This document shows positions 37,994 through 45,952 of a stretch of 64,000 nucleotides of DNA, piece by piece. The DNA lies in assembly GCF_003952665.1 (NCBI RefSeq), contig NZ_CP017946.1:4462501-4526500 (forward strand), written 5' to 3'. The translations under genes were made by a program, and so were the position numbers. The stretch's first letter is position 1; every line of letters starts with the position of its first letter. This stretch comes from Bosea sp. Tri-49 (GTDB lineage: Bacteria; Pseudomonadota; Alphaproteobacteria; Rhizobiales; Beijerinckiaceae). A model generated the notes under the pieces. That model was not told the origin of the DNA. It was given only the letters and a program-made list of their open reading frames with translations, and made no database searches.

Positions 37994-38616
37994 GCGAAAC
38001 GGCGGCGAGCACGACGGAAACGGCAAAGCCGATCAATCCGCTGCTCAAGCTGGCGCTCGAATTCGGGCCGCTGGCGATCTTCTTCTTCGTCAATTCCTAT
38101 GGCGATCGCTGGTTCGGCGTCGCCGAGGACCGGCGCATCTTCGTCGCGACCGGCATCTTCATCGCAGCTTCGCTGCTTTCGCTGCTGCTGTCGAAGATCG
38201 TGATGAACCACCTGCCGCGCATGGCGATCGTCAACGCCGTCGTGGTCACCGTCTTCGGCGGGCTGACGCTCGCGCTCGACGACGCTTTCTTCATCAAGGT
38301 CAAGCCGACGATCGTGAACACGCTGTTCGGCTGCATCCTGCTCGGCGGGCTCTATTTCGGCCGCTCTCTGCTCGCACTGGTGCTCGACAGCGTGCTGCAG
38401 CTCGACGAGGAGGGCTGGCGCAAGCTGACCCTGCGCTGGGGTCTGTTCTTCTTCGTGCTCGCGGTGCTGAACGAGGGGGTCTGGCGCACGCAGACCCAGG
38501 ATTTCTGGGTCGCGTTCAAGGTCTGGGGCGTGATGCCGCTGACCATGATCTTCGCCCTCGCCCAGACGCCATTGATCCTGAAGCACGAGATCAAGCGCAC
38601 CGAGGCGGCGGAATAG
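37990..38616 (+). CDS. yciB: Inner-membrane-spanning protein YciB (septation protein A family)
   Basis: The 208-residue product has five to six membrane helices and the YciB/IspZ pattern: LALEFGPLAIFFFVNS, FVATGIFIAASLL, ALDDAFFIKVKPTIVNTLFGCILLGG split between two helices, and NEGVWRTQTQDFWVAFKVWG near the end. YciB is implicated in envelope integrity and division. It is coupled to ftsY by ATGA, an order common in this bacterial group. It converges on the Tat-signal dehydrogenase gene a few bases away. Confidence 0.93.
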   Translation: MSETAASTTETAKPINPLLKLALEFGPLAIFFFVNSYGDRWFGVAEDRRIFVATGIFIAASLLSLLLSKIVMNHLPRMAIVNAVVVTVFGGLTLALDDAFFIKVKPTIVNTLFGCILLGGLYFGRSLLALVLDSVLQLDEEGWRKLTLRWGLFFFVLAVLNEGVWRTQTQDFWVAFKVWGVMPLTMIFALAQTPLILKHEIKRTEAAE

Positions 38617-38622
38617 ATCCTC

Positions 38623-39474
38623 TCAGGCGAAGCCACCGCCGTCGACACCGACGATCTGGCCGTTGACATAGGACGCTGCCGGGCTCGACAGCCAGAGCAC
38701 GAGCTCGGCGACCTCCTCGGGCCGGCCGATGCGCCTGGCCGGATAGGCCGAGGCGAGCTGCTCGTTCGTCACCTTCCAGTCATGGCGCACGCGCTCCAGC
38801 ATGGCAGTCTCGATCGGGCCGGGCGCGATCGCGTTGACGCGGACGTTCAGCCCGTATTCCTGCGCTGCTGAGCGGGTCATGTGCATCACGGCCGCCTTGG
38901 AGGCGCCGTAGCCGACGATGTTCGGCAGCGAATGACGGCCGCCGATCGAGGCCATGTTGACGATGGCGCCGCGGCTGGCGACCAGATGCGGCAGCTCATG
39001 CTTCATGCCGAGGAAGACGCCGCGCAGATTGGTCGAGATCAGCTCGTCGAATTCGCCTGTGTCGGTCGCTGCGATCGGGGCCGGCGGCTTGTCGATGCCG
39101 GCATTGTTGAAAGCGATGTCGAGCCGGCCGTAGCGCGCGACCGTGGCGTCGACGAAGGCCTTCACCTGCGCCTCGTCGCGGACATCGGCCCGGACATAGA
39201 AGGCGTCGCCGCCCTTGGCGCGGATGCCGGCCTCGACCTCGCGACCGAGCGCCTCGCGCCGGCCGCAGAAGGCGACCTTGGCGCCTTGCGCTGCGAAGAG
39301 TTCGGCCGTGATGCGACCGATGCCAGAAGTCGCGCCGGTGATCAGCACGACCTTGCCGGCAAAAGTGCCGGACGGAGCCGGCTGGGCGCGGGCGGTCGCG
39401 ATCAGGCCGACGCCGAGGCCGGCGGCCATGGCGGTGCGGATGAAGGCGCGGCGGTCGTCGGGTCGGTCGGTCAT
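38623..39474 (-). CDS. Short-chain dehydrogenase with Tat-type signal
   Basis: The 283-residue SDR begins with DRRAFIRTAMAAGLGVGLIATARAQ-like residues split over positions 7-31: a twin-arginine motif, hydrophobic stretch and Ala-x-Ala cleavage site. The dehydrogenase core follows: TGATSGIGR cofactor loop near residue 45, NNAGI, catalytic serine, YGASK, and GVDGGG at the end. GGAGA lies upstream. An exported NAD(P)-SDR is unusual; the Tat route allows export of a folded cofactor enzyme. It is divergent from the LysR gene, which probably regulates it. Substrate unknown. Confidence 0.9.
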   Translation of the reverse strand: MTDRPDDRRAFIRTAMAAGLGVGLIATARAQPAPSGTFAGKVVLITGATSGIGRITAELFAAQGAKVAFCGRREALGREVEAGIRAKGGDAFYVRADVRDEAQVKAFVDATVARYGRLDIAFNNAGIDKPPAPIAATDTGEFDELISTNLRGVFLGMKHELPHLVASRGAIVNMASIGGRHSLPNIVGYGASKAAVMHMTRSAAQEYGLNVRVNAIAPGPIETAMLERVRHDWKVTNEQLASAYPARRIGRPEEVAELVLWLSSPAASYVNGQIVGVDGGGFA

Positions 39475-39527
39475 GGGGGTCTCCTGCGAACGGTGCTGGC
39501 CGATGCGGGAACCCTAATTGCCAACCA

Positions 39528-39571
39528 TTTCAGTGATAATCGGCTATATTCTGAACGTATCTTTCAGTACT
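39528..39571. promoter_or_regulatory. Candidate LysR operator between SDR and LysR genes
   Basis: Two direct copies of TTTCAGTGAT/TTTCAGTACT, 34 bases apart (39528-39537 and 39562-39571), lie between the divergent SDR and LysR genes. About three helical turns apart suits a tetrameric LysR regulator. No match to a known site; low confidence. Confidence 0.3.
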
Positions 39572-39579
39572 GCTGCATA

Positions 39580-40473
39580 ATGCGACGTGGCGACCTCGAC
39601 GGGCTCGTGGCCCTGCTGACCGTGGCGGAGAAACGCTCCTTCACGGCGGCGGCGGCTTCACTCGGCGTCACGCCCTCGGCCGTCAGCCAGAGTGTGAAGG
39701 CGCTGGAGCAGCGTGCCGGTGTCGCGCTGCTGGCACGCACGACACGCGATGTCGCACCGACCGAGGCCGGGCGGCGCTTCCTGGAGCGGGCGCGGCCGGC
39801 GGTCGACGACATCCTTTCGGCATTCCGGGAAGCGGCAAGCCTCGGGGACAAGCCGAGCGGCCTGCTGCGGCTCAATGTGCCGCGCGTGGCGCTACCGATC
39901 CTGATCGAGCCGATCCTAGCCGAGTTCTGCGCAAGCTATCCGGAGGTCCAGGTCGAGATCCATGTCGACGACAGTTTCGCCAACATCGTCACGGAGGGTT
40001 TCGACGCTGGCATCCGCATCGGCGAATTGGTCGAGGCCGACATGGTGGCGGTGCCGTTGAGCGCGCCGTTTCGGCTCGCCGTGGTCGGCTCACCCGACTA
40101 TTTCGCCCGGCATGGCCGGCCGCAGTGCCCAGAAGAGCTGAAGCGGCACGCCTGCATCAATTTCCGCCAGAGCGACCGCAGTCTCTATCATTGGGAGTTC
40201 GAGGAGGGCGGGCGCGAATTTTCGCTCGCCGTCGACGGGCCGATCATCGCCAACGAGGCCAATGTGATGATTTCAGCTGCGGTGATGGGATTGGGTCTCG
40301 CCTATATGCTCGACCCCGTCGCCGAGCCGCTTTGCCAGCGTGGCCTGCTCGAACGGGTGCTCGAGCCGTTCTGCCCGCAGACGCCGGGCTTCTTCCTGTA
40401 TTTCCCCTCGCGCCACCAGGTTTTGCCGAAACTCAGGGTCTTCATCGATTTCGCCAAGGCGAGATTGCGCTAA
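39580..40473 (+). CDS. LysR-family transcription regulator
   Basis: The 297-residue product has an N-terminal winged helix-turn-helix (LVALLTVAEKRSFTAAAASLGVTPSAVSQSV split over residues 10-40) and a periplasmic-binding-like effector domain beginning near residue 92 (GLLRLNVPRVAL). The ATG at 39580 matches the family start. It is divergent from the SDR gene, the classic layout for a LysR regulator and its target. Its TAA stop overlaps the stop of the next, converging LysR gene. The inducer is unknown. Confidence 0.93.
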   Translation: MRRGDLDGLVALLTVAEKRSFTAAAASLGVTPSAVSQSVKALEQRAGVALLARTTRDVAPTEAGRRFLERARPAVDDILSAFREAASLGDKPSGLLRLNVPRVALPILIEPILAEFCASYPEVQVEIHVDDSFANIVTEGFDAGIRIGELVEADMVAVPLSAPFRLAVVGSPDYFARHGRPQCPEELKRHACINFRQSDRSLYHWEFEEGGREFSLAVDGPIIANEANVMISAAVMGLGLAYMLDPVAEPLCQRGLLERVLEPFCPQTPGFFLYFPSRHQVLPKLRVFIDFAKARLR

Positions 40474-41399
40474 CCGAGGCTGCCGGCGAAGCGCTGCGCC
40501 AGCTGCTCGCGGCGGAACGCCTCGGTCACGTGGTCGATGAAGGCGCGGGTCTTGGCCGGCAGCAAGGCCCGCCCCGAATAATAGAGCGAGATCGCGCCAG
40601 CATCGGCATACCAGCGCGGTATCAGCCGGATCAGGGCGCCGCTCTCCAGATGCGGCAACACGTCGGGCACGGTGAGCAAGGCGACGCCGAGCCCGAGCAG
40701 CGCCGCCTCGCGCATCGCCGCCGGATCATTGAGCACGATCGTTTCGGGCAGCGTCGCGGCCATCTCCGTTCCGGCCGCGTCGCGCATCGTCCAATGACGG
40801 ACCCGGCCCGTGCGGCTCGCGCGCATGACGATGCCGTCCAAGGCCGAGAGCCCCGATGGGTCGATCGGCAGTGGCCGTCCTGCGAGATAGGCGGGCGCTG
40901 CGACGGCGATGATATGGGCCGGTGCCAAGGCGCGGGTGACGAGGCCCGGAGCTAGCTCGAAGCCGGCGCCGATCGCGGCGTCATAGCCTTCGGCGACGAG
41001 ATCGACCGGCCGGTTCTCGAAGTGCCATTCCGGCCTGACTCGGGGATAGCGCGCAAGGAAAGACGGCAGGAGCGGCAGGATATAGCTCGTGCCGAAGGTC
41101 GGGCTGAGCGAGACCTTCAGCACGCCGGCTGGCTCGCCGCCTGCTGACGAAATCCCGGCGATCGCCGCCTGCAACCCTTCCAGATTGCCGGATATGGCCT
41201 CCCGGAAACTCTCGCCGGCCTCTGTCAGAGTGAGCTTACGGGTCGAGCGCTGGAACAGCCTGACGCCGAGATTGCGCTCGAGCATCGCGACGTTGCGGCT
41301 GACCGCTGCCGGCGTCAGCCCGAGTCGGCGCGCGGCCTCCGAAAAGCTGCCGGTCTCGGCACTGCGGGCGAAGGCCTCGAGGTTGGCGAGCGATTCCAT
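40470..41399 (-). CDS. LysR-family transcription regulator
   Basis: Starting at the second in-frame ATG (41399) gives 309 residues beginning MESLANLEAFARSAETGSF, the usual LysR start; the first ATG adds four. The helix-turn-helix LTPAAVSRNVAMLE lies near residue 30 and the effector domain from about residue 90 (GVLKVSLSPTFG). It is divergent from the SnoaL-like gene, and two dyad elements lie between them, so it probably controls that gene and the F420-type reductase gene. It is not closely similar to the other LysR next to it, judging by eye. Confidence 0.93.
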   Translation of the reverse strand: MESLANLEAFARSAETGSFSEAARRLGLTPAAVSRNVAMLERNLGVRLFQRSTRKLTLTEAGESFREAISGNLEGLQAAIAGISSAGGEPAGVLKVSLSPTFGTSYILPLLPSFLARYPRVRPEWHFENRPVDLVAEGYDAAIGAGFELAPGLVTRALAPAHIIAVAAPAYLAGRPLPIDPSGLSALDGIVMRASRTGRVRHWTMRDAAGTEMAATLPETIVLNDPAAMREAALLGLGVALLTVPDVLPHLESGALIRLIPRWYADAGAISLYYSGRALLPAKTRAFIDHVTEAFRREQLAQRFAGSLG

Positions 41400-41406
41400 A
41401 ACCACC

Positions 41407-41439
41407 TTCAATCAAAGCTTGAAAATGATTCCAATCATT
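41407..41439. promoter_or_regulatory. Two adjacent dyads, candidate LysR operator
   Basis: TTCAA-N7-TTGAA (41407-41423) has the T-N11-A spacing of LysR sites, and AATGATT-CC-AATCATT (41424-41439) is a perfect 7-bp inverted repeat right beside it. They lie just upstream of the LysR start and about 85 bases before the SnoaL-like gene. These are A+T-rich in a GC-rich region. Binding is inferred. Confidence 0.5.
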
Positions 41440-41523
41440 ACTGGCTAATCGCGAGGGAGTGAATGGGCGATATCCAGTCCCGTCAGCACCGCTTCGGGGC
41501 TGAAGCTCCTGAAGGAGAGGGTC

Positions 41524-42051
41524 ATGGACTTCGCATCGCTCATCCCGACCCGCCGCAGCATGCTGCTCGGCGCTGCCACTTCCGCGGCGGTTGCCCTGTC
41601 GGGCCTCGGCCCGGCCATCGGCCAGAGCCCGGAGGTCGATCGTCTCGAAGCCAACAAGCTGGTGGTGCGCCGGCTGATCGAGGGCGTGCAGCGCGATGGT
41701 GATTTCGCCCTGTTCGAGCAGCTCTTCGCGCCGGATTATGTCGATCGCACGCCCTTTGGCGACGTCCCCCCGAACCGCGACGGCACCCGCGCGATCTACC
41801 AGGGCTTCCGCCGCGCCTTTCCCGACTGGCGCGCGGTGATTCACAGCCAGATCGCCGAGGGCGATCTGGTCACCACCCACAAGACCTATCTCGGCACGCA
41901 TCGCGGCGAGTTCCTCGGCATTGCGCCGACCGGTCGCGAAACCCGCTTCGAGGTGATCGACATCATGCGCGTCCGCGACGGGCGGATCACCGACCATTGG
42001 GGCGTCGGTGACGCCGCCGGCCTGCTGCGCCAGCTCGGCGCGGCGAACTGA
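41524..42051 (+). CDS. SnoaL-like ester cyclase-fold protein, Tat signal
   Basis: The 175-residue product begins with a twin-arginine signal (TRRSMLLGAATSAAVALS around residues 9-26, cleavage after a Gly-Gln) and then a SnoaL-like alpha+beta barrel: RLIEGVQRDGDFALFEQLFAPDYVDRTPFGD and VIDIMRVRDGRITDHWGV. SnoaL-type proteins include polyketide cyclases, hydrolases and many of unknown role. GGAGAGG precedes the ATG. It lies 41 bases before the F420-type reductase gene and is probably transcribed with it. The substrate is unknown. Confidence 0.85.
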   Translation: MDFASLIPTRRSMLLGAATSAAVALSGLGPAIGQSPEVDRLEANKLVVRRLIEGVQRDGDFALFEQLFAPDYVDRTPFGDVPPNRDGTRAIYQGFRRAFPDWRAVIHSQIAEGDLVTTHKTYLGTHRGEFLGIAPTGRETRFEVIDIMRVRDGRITDHWGVGDAAGLLRQLGAAN

Positions 42052-42092
42052 ACCTCTGCCATCCAGACCCCAAACCGAAAGGAACTAATCCC

Positions 42093-42695
42093 ATGTCCAG
42101 CATCGGTATCATTGGCGCCGGCCAGATCGGCACCGCCTTCGCCCGGGCGCTCGCCAAAGCGGGCATCCCGGCAACCATCGCCAACAGCCGCGGACCGGAC
42201 TCGCTCGCCGGCCTGGTGCGCGAACTCGGCCCGGTGATCACGGCCGGAACGCGCGAGCAGGCGGCGTCCGCCGACATCGTGCTCGTTGCCGTGAACTGGT
42301 CGAAGCTGCCGGTGGCACTCGCCGGATTACCGGATTGGAACGGCCGGATCGTGATCGACGCCAACAATCCGATCGAGGCGCCATTGTTCAAGCCGGCCGA
42401 ACTCAATGGCCGCACCTCGAGCGAGATCGTCGCAGGGCTGGTGCCCGGCGCCCGCCTGGTCAAGGCCTTCAACCATCTGCTGGCGAAGTTGCTCGAAAGT
42501 GATCCGCGCGCCGAAGGCGGCTCGCGCGTACTGTTCCTTTCGGGCGACGACGCGGCGGCGAAGGCCGAGGTTGCGGGCCTGATCGACCGCCTCGGCTTCT
42601 TCGGCATCGATCTCGGCGCGCTCGCGGTCGGCGCGCGCCTTGCCCAGTTCCCGGGCGGGCCGCTGCCGGTGCTGAACCTGGTGAAGTTCGGCTGA
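42093..42695 (+). CDS. NADPH-dependent F420 reductase-like / coenzyme-binding protein
   Basis: The 200-residue product starts with a Rossmann fold (SIGIIGAGQIGTAFARALAKAG in two pieces over residues 3-24) and continues in the F420_oxidored (NAD-binding) pattern: DIVLVAVNWSKLP, VIDANNPIE and VKAFNHLLAK. Many such proteins in bacteria without F420 reduce other substrates with NADPH, so the true reaction is unclear. AAAGGA lies before the start. It follows the SnoaL-like gene and is convergent with the next SDR gene, four bases away. Confidence 0.85.
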   Translation: MSSIGIIGAGQIGTAFARALAKAGIPATIANSRGPDSLAGLVRELGPVITAGTREQAASADIVLVAVNWSKLPVALAGLPDWNGRIVIDANNPIEAPLFKPAELNGRTSSEIVAGLVPGARLVKAFNHLLAKLLESDPRAEGGSRVLFLSGDDAAAKAEVAGLIDRLGFFGIDLGALAVGARLAQFPGGPLPVLNLVKFG

Positions 42696-42698
42696 AGC

Positions 42699-43484
42699 CT
42701 ACTTCGGCGCGAGGCGGATGGCGCCGTCGAGGCGGATCGCGGTGCCGTTCAACATGTCATTCTCGACGATGCTCCTGACCAGCGCGGCATATTCCGACGC
42801 CCGGCCGAGGCGCGAGGGGTGCGGCACCGAGATGGCGAGCGAGGCGCGGGCGTCGTCGGGCAGGCCGGCGAACATCGGTGTCTCGAACAGGCCGGGCATG
42901 ATCGTGACCACGCGGATGCCGACGCCGGCGAGATCGCGGGCGACCGGCAGCGTCAAGCCGACCACGCCGGCTTTCGAGGCGGCATAGGCGGCCTGGCCGA
43001 TCTGGCCGTCCTCGGCGGCGACGGAGGCCGTGCAGACGAAGACGCCGCGGCCGCCATCCTCGGTGACCGGATCGAGCGCGGCGAGCGCGACCGCCGATTT
43101 GGCGATGACGCGGAAAGTACCTGTCAGGTTGATCGCGACCGCCTTCTCGAAGGTGGCGAGGTCATGGGCGACGAGCTCGCCGGTGTCGCGCTTCTTCGAG
43201 ACGACGCGGCGGCCCGGCGCGATGCCGGCGCAGTTGACGACGATCCGGGCGACGCCATGGGCGGCGCGTGCTTTCTCCAGGGCCGTGTCGACCGACTGCT
43301 CACTGGTGACATCGCAGGGGCAGAACAGCCCGCCGATCTCCTTGGCGACCTCTTCGCCGCGCTCGGCATTGAGATCGAACAGGGCGACCTTGACGCCATG
43401 GCTGGCGAGCATGCGGGCCGTGCCTTCGCCGAGGCCGGAGGCGCCGCCGGTGACGATGGCGGCGAGGGAGGAGTCGAGTTTCAT
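42699..43484 (-). CDS. Short-chain dehydrogenase, HSD17B10/3-hydroxyacyl-CoA type
   Basis: The 261-residue SDR has VTGGASGLGEGTARMLA near residue 10, FDLNAERGEEVA for cofactor choice, NCAGIAPG, the catalytic serine in CTASVAAEDG, YAASKAGV and the C-terminal PHPSRLGRASEYAALV block shared with mammalian HSD17B10-type 3-hydroxyacyl-CoA dehydrogenases. A role in fatty or branched-chain acyl-CoA breakdown is likely. It is convergent with the F420-type reductase gene. There are no other beta-oxidation genes beside it. Confidence 0.9.
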   Translation of the reverse strand: MKLDSSLAAIVTGGASGLGEGTARMLASHGVKVALFDLNAERGEEVAKEIGGLFCPCDVTSEQSVDTALEKARAAHGVARIVVNCAGIAPGRRVVSKKRDTGELVAHDLATFEKAVAINLTGTFRVIAKSAVALAALDPVTEDGGRGVFVCTASVAAEDGQIGQAAYAASKAGVVGLTLPVARDLAGVGIRVVTIMPGLFETPMFAGLPDDARASLAISVPHPSRLGRASEYAALVRSIVENDMLNGTAIRLDGAIRLAPK

Positions 43485-43654
43485 GGCGTTCCCCGAGCTT
43501 TTGACAGTGCTGAACCGGCTTTAGAGGGGCGATGCTCGTCATCCAAGCAGTTTGCGCGTGCGATTCTGAGTCGATCCCTTGTGCAGCCTTCCATGCGGGG
43601 CCACATTTTTGCGTCGACGGCGGGCTAGACTTGGCACGCCAAGGGAGAGGACGG

Positions 43655-44035
43655 ATGAGCGACAGCTTCGGTTTCGGACAGAGTTTCACGCGCGAGGAGA
43701 TGGCGGCGATCCGCAAGAGCCTGCGTGACGAGGCGCGTTTCGGGTCCGAGTTCATCGGCCGGCTGAAGCGGGTGGCGAAGCGCATTCCCTTCGCCGAGGA
43801 CCTGCTCGCCGCCTGGGTCTGCGCGCGCGATCCGGCGACGCCACGGCGGGTCAAGCTGACGCTGCTGGCGGCGCTCGGCTATTTTGTGCTGCCGCTCGAT
43901 GCCCTGCCCGACGTGATGCCGTTGCTCGGCTTCACCGACGATGCCGCGGTGATCGCAGCCGCGCTCGCTGCCGTGGCCGGCTCGATCACGCCGCAGCACC
44001 GCCAGAGGGCCAAGGAGATGCTGACCGATCTCTGA
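43655..44035 (+). CDS. YkvA/DUF1232 family membrane protein
   Basis: The ATG at 43655, with GGGAGAGG a few bases upstream, gives 126 residues. The DUF1232 block LTLLAALGYFVLPLDALPDVMPLLGFTDD (residues about 68-96, split here for the two halves) holds the conserved PLDxLPD turn. One or two short hydrophobic helices suggest membrane contact. The function is unknown. It ends four bases before the converging quinone oxidoreductase gene. Confidence 0.9.
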   Translation: MSDSFGFGQSFTREEMAAIRKSLRDEARFGSEFIGRLKRVAKRIPFAEDLLAAWVCARDPATPRRVKLTLLAALGYFVLPLDALPDVMPLLGFTDDAAVIAAALAAVAGSITPQHRQRAKEMLTDL

Positions 44036-44039
44036 TCGG

Positions 44040-45011
44040 TCAGGGCACCAGCACGACCTTGCCCTGGACCTTGCGCCCGGCGATCAGTGCCAACGCCTTG
44101 GCCGCCTGTTCCAGCGGGAAGGCGGCGTGGACATGGGCGCGGATCTTCCCGGCCGCGGCCCAGGCGAGCAGGCGCTCCATATTCGCGCGGTGGCCGGCGG
44201 GGTCGCGCCTGACGAAATCGCCCCAGAACACGCCGCGCAGGTCGCAGCCCTTCAGCAGCAGCAGGTTGAGCGGGATCTTCGGGATATCGCCGCCGGCGAA
44301 GCCGACGACGAGATAGCGCCCGCCCCAAGCCATCGAGCGCAGCGCCGGCTCGGCGAGCTCGCCGCCGACGGTATCGTAGAGCGCATCCAGCCCGTTGGGC
44401 GCCAGGCGCCGCAGTCCCGCCCGGAGGTCGTCGGCGGCATAATCAATCCCGTCCGTCGCACCATGTTCACGGGCAAGCGCCAGCTTCTCCGGCGAGGAGG
44501 CGCAGGCGATCACGCGGGCCCCGAGCAGGGCGCCGATCTCGACGGCGGCCAGACCAGCACCGCCGGCGGCGCCGAGGATAGCGAGCGTCTCGCCCGGCTT
44601 GATATCGGCGCGCTGGATCAGCCCGTGCAACGCCGTGCCATAGGTGACGAAGAGGCCGGCGGCCTGATGGTCGCTCAGCTTGTCGGGAATCCGGATGGCG
44701 GCCTCGGCGGGAACCACAACGATTTCGCGGGCCGCGCCATGGCCGAGCCAGGCGGCGACGCGCTCGCCGACCCGCCAGCCGGTGACGCCGTCGCCGACGG
44801 CGCTGACCACGCCGGCGCATTCGGCCGAGGGTGAGAAGGGTAGCGGCGGCTTCACCTGGTAGCGGCCCTGGATCACCAGAGTGTCGAAGAAGTTGAGCGC
44901 AGCGGCGCGGACCTGGATCGCGATCTCGCCGGCTCCGGGCTTCGGTTCGGGCAGGTCGCGGATCACCAGGGTCTCGGCCGGCCCGAGGGCCTCGCACAGC
45001 AGCGCCTTCAT
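44040..45011 (-). CDS. NADPH:quinone oxidoreductase-like (MDR) enzyme
   Basis: The 323-residue product is a zinc-free medium-chain dehydrogenase: LNFFDTLVIQGRYQ near residue 37, a Rossmann stretch ILGAAGGAGLAAVEIG near residue 145 with AxxGxxG spacing, and DTVGG, FAGGDIP further on. It lacks the structural-zinc cysteines, which places it among quinone oxidoreductases and crotonyl-CoA-like reductases. The ATG at 45011 begins MKALLCEALG. It converges with the YkvA-family gene. The substrate is unknown. Confidence 0.92.
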   Translation of the reverse strand: MKALLCEALGPAETLVIRDLPEPKPGAGEIAIQVRAAALNFFDTLVIQGRYQVKPPLPFSPSAECAGVVSAVGDGVTGWRVGERVAAWLGHGAAREIVVVPAEAAIRIPDKLSDHQAAGLFVTYGTALHGLIQRADIKPGETLAILGAAGGAGLAAVEIGALLGARVIACASSPEKLALAREHGATDGIDYAADDLRAGLRRLAPNGLDALYDTVGGELAEPALRSMAWGGRYLVVGFAGGDIPKIPLNLLLLKGCDLRGVFWGDFVRRDPAGHRANMERLLAWAAAGKIRAHVHAAFPLEQAAKALALIAGRKVQGKVVLVP

Positions 45012-45267
45012 TGATCCTCCATCCCTCGTCCGCTCGGTTCCTTCGCGGCCGCACAAGGCTGGCACAGCTGGAAGCCGAACGGAACCGGATGTGCGCTCGA
45101 CCTAAACTATTGAAGGAGAAGGCGTCGTCCGTCCGGCGCAGCTGCAGCAGACGTTCGCATTTTCGCCAGGATCGTGACATTCTATCCGGCGCGTTGCGTC
45201 AATCTGGATTGCCGATCCCGCGCATTCTCCATTCGGCGTTAAGATTTTTGTTGGTTAGTGGCGATCC

Positions 45268-45873
45268 ATGATTCGCATTTCGGCTCTCTCCTCCGCCCGC
45301 CTTTCGTTCCAGGCCGCTGCCTTGCTCGGCCTGGCGGCCCTGACCTTTGCGGGCGCTCCGGCACAAGCGCAGGCACAGCGCGCCCCCGCCAGTAAGCCGC
45401 AGCCGGCGAAGACCGCCGCGGCCGGCGGACAGGGCCAGGCGCTCCTGCTCGAAACGGCCGGCAAATGGCAGGCCTTCTCCTCGCAGCAGGGCCGCTCCAA
45501 GATCTGCTACGCGCTGTCGAAGGCCGAAACTCGTATCCCCGCCAATCTCAAGGATGTCGAGGGCCTGCTGTTCATCTCCAGCCGCCCGGGCGAGGGCGTG
45601 CGCAATGAGATCAGCCTCGTAATGAATTTCGACCTCAAGGAAGATGTCGAGCATCAGGCGATTATCGGCAATGACCGCTTCGCGCTGATCGCCAAGGGCC
45701 AGAATGTCTGGCTGAAGAACCCGGCCGAGGAAGGCCGCATGCTCGATGCGCTGCGCAAGGGCGCCGGGCTTGAGATCAAGGGCACCTCGAAGCGCGGCAA
45801 CCCGACCAGCGACAAGTATTCGCTCGCCGGCATCTCGCAGATCGTCAAGCGGGCCGAGGACGCCTGCAAGTAA
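45268..45873 (+). CDS. Invasion-associated locus B (IalB)-like protein
   Basis: The 201-residue product has a signal peptide (AALLGLAALTFAGAPAQAQA near residues 17-36), an alanine/proline linker and an IalB-type domain: ICYALSKAE with its cysteine, LLFISSRPGEGVRNEISLV, and a final cysteine near the C-terminus that could pair with the first. The family is common in Rhizobiales; the Bartonella namesake helps erythrocyte invasion, but most members have unknown roles. The start lacks a strong ribosome site. About 250 bases lie upstream without a gene. Confidence 0.85.
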   Translation: MIRISALSSARLSFQAAALLGLAALTFAGAPAQAQAQRAPASKPQPAKTAAAGGQGQALLLETAGKWQAFSSQQGRSKICYALSKAETRIPANLKDVEGLLFISSRPGEGVRNEISLVMNFDLKEDVEHQAIIGNDRFALIAKGQNVWLKNPAEEGRMLDALRKGAGLEIKGTSKRGNPTSDKYSLAGISQIVKRAEDACK

Positions 45874-45952
45874 GGCGATTTCGCAATGGGCCGCTCTCGT
45901 GCTATGAGGCGGCCAATTCCGGGCGGGATCGCCCGTTGCGAGCCGAGTTCCG

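Noticed and set aside
43501..43535. TTGACA as a -35 box
   Set aside because: The only -10-like sequence (TTTAGA) is 13 bases away, too close for a sigma-70 promoter.
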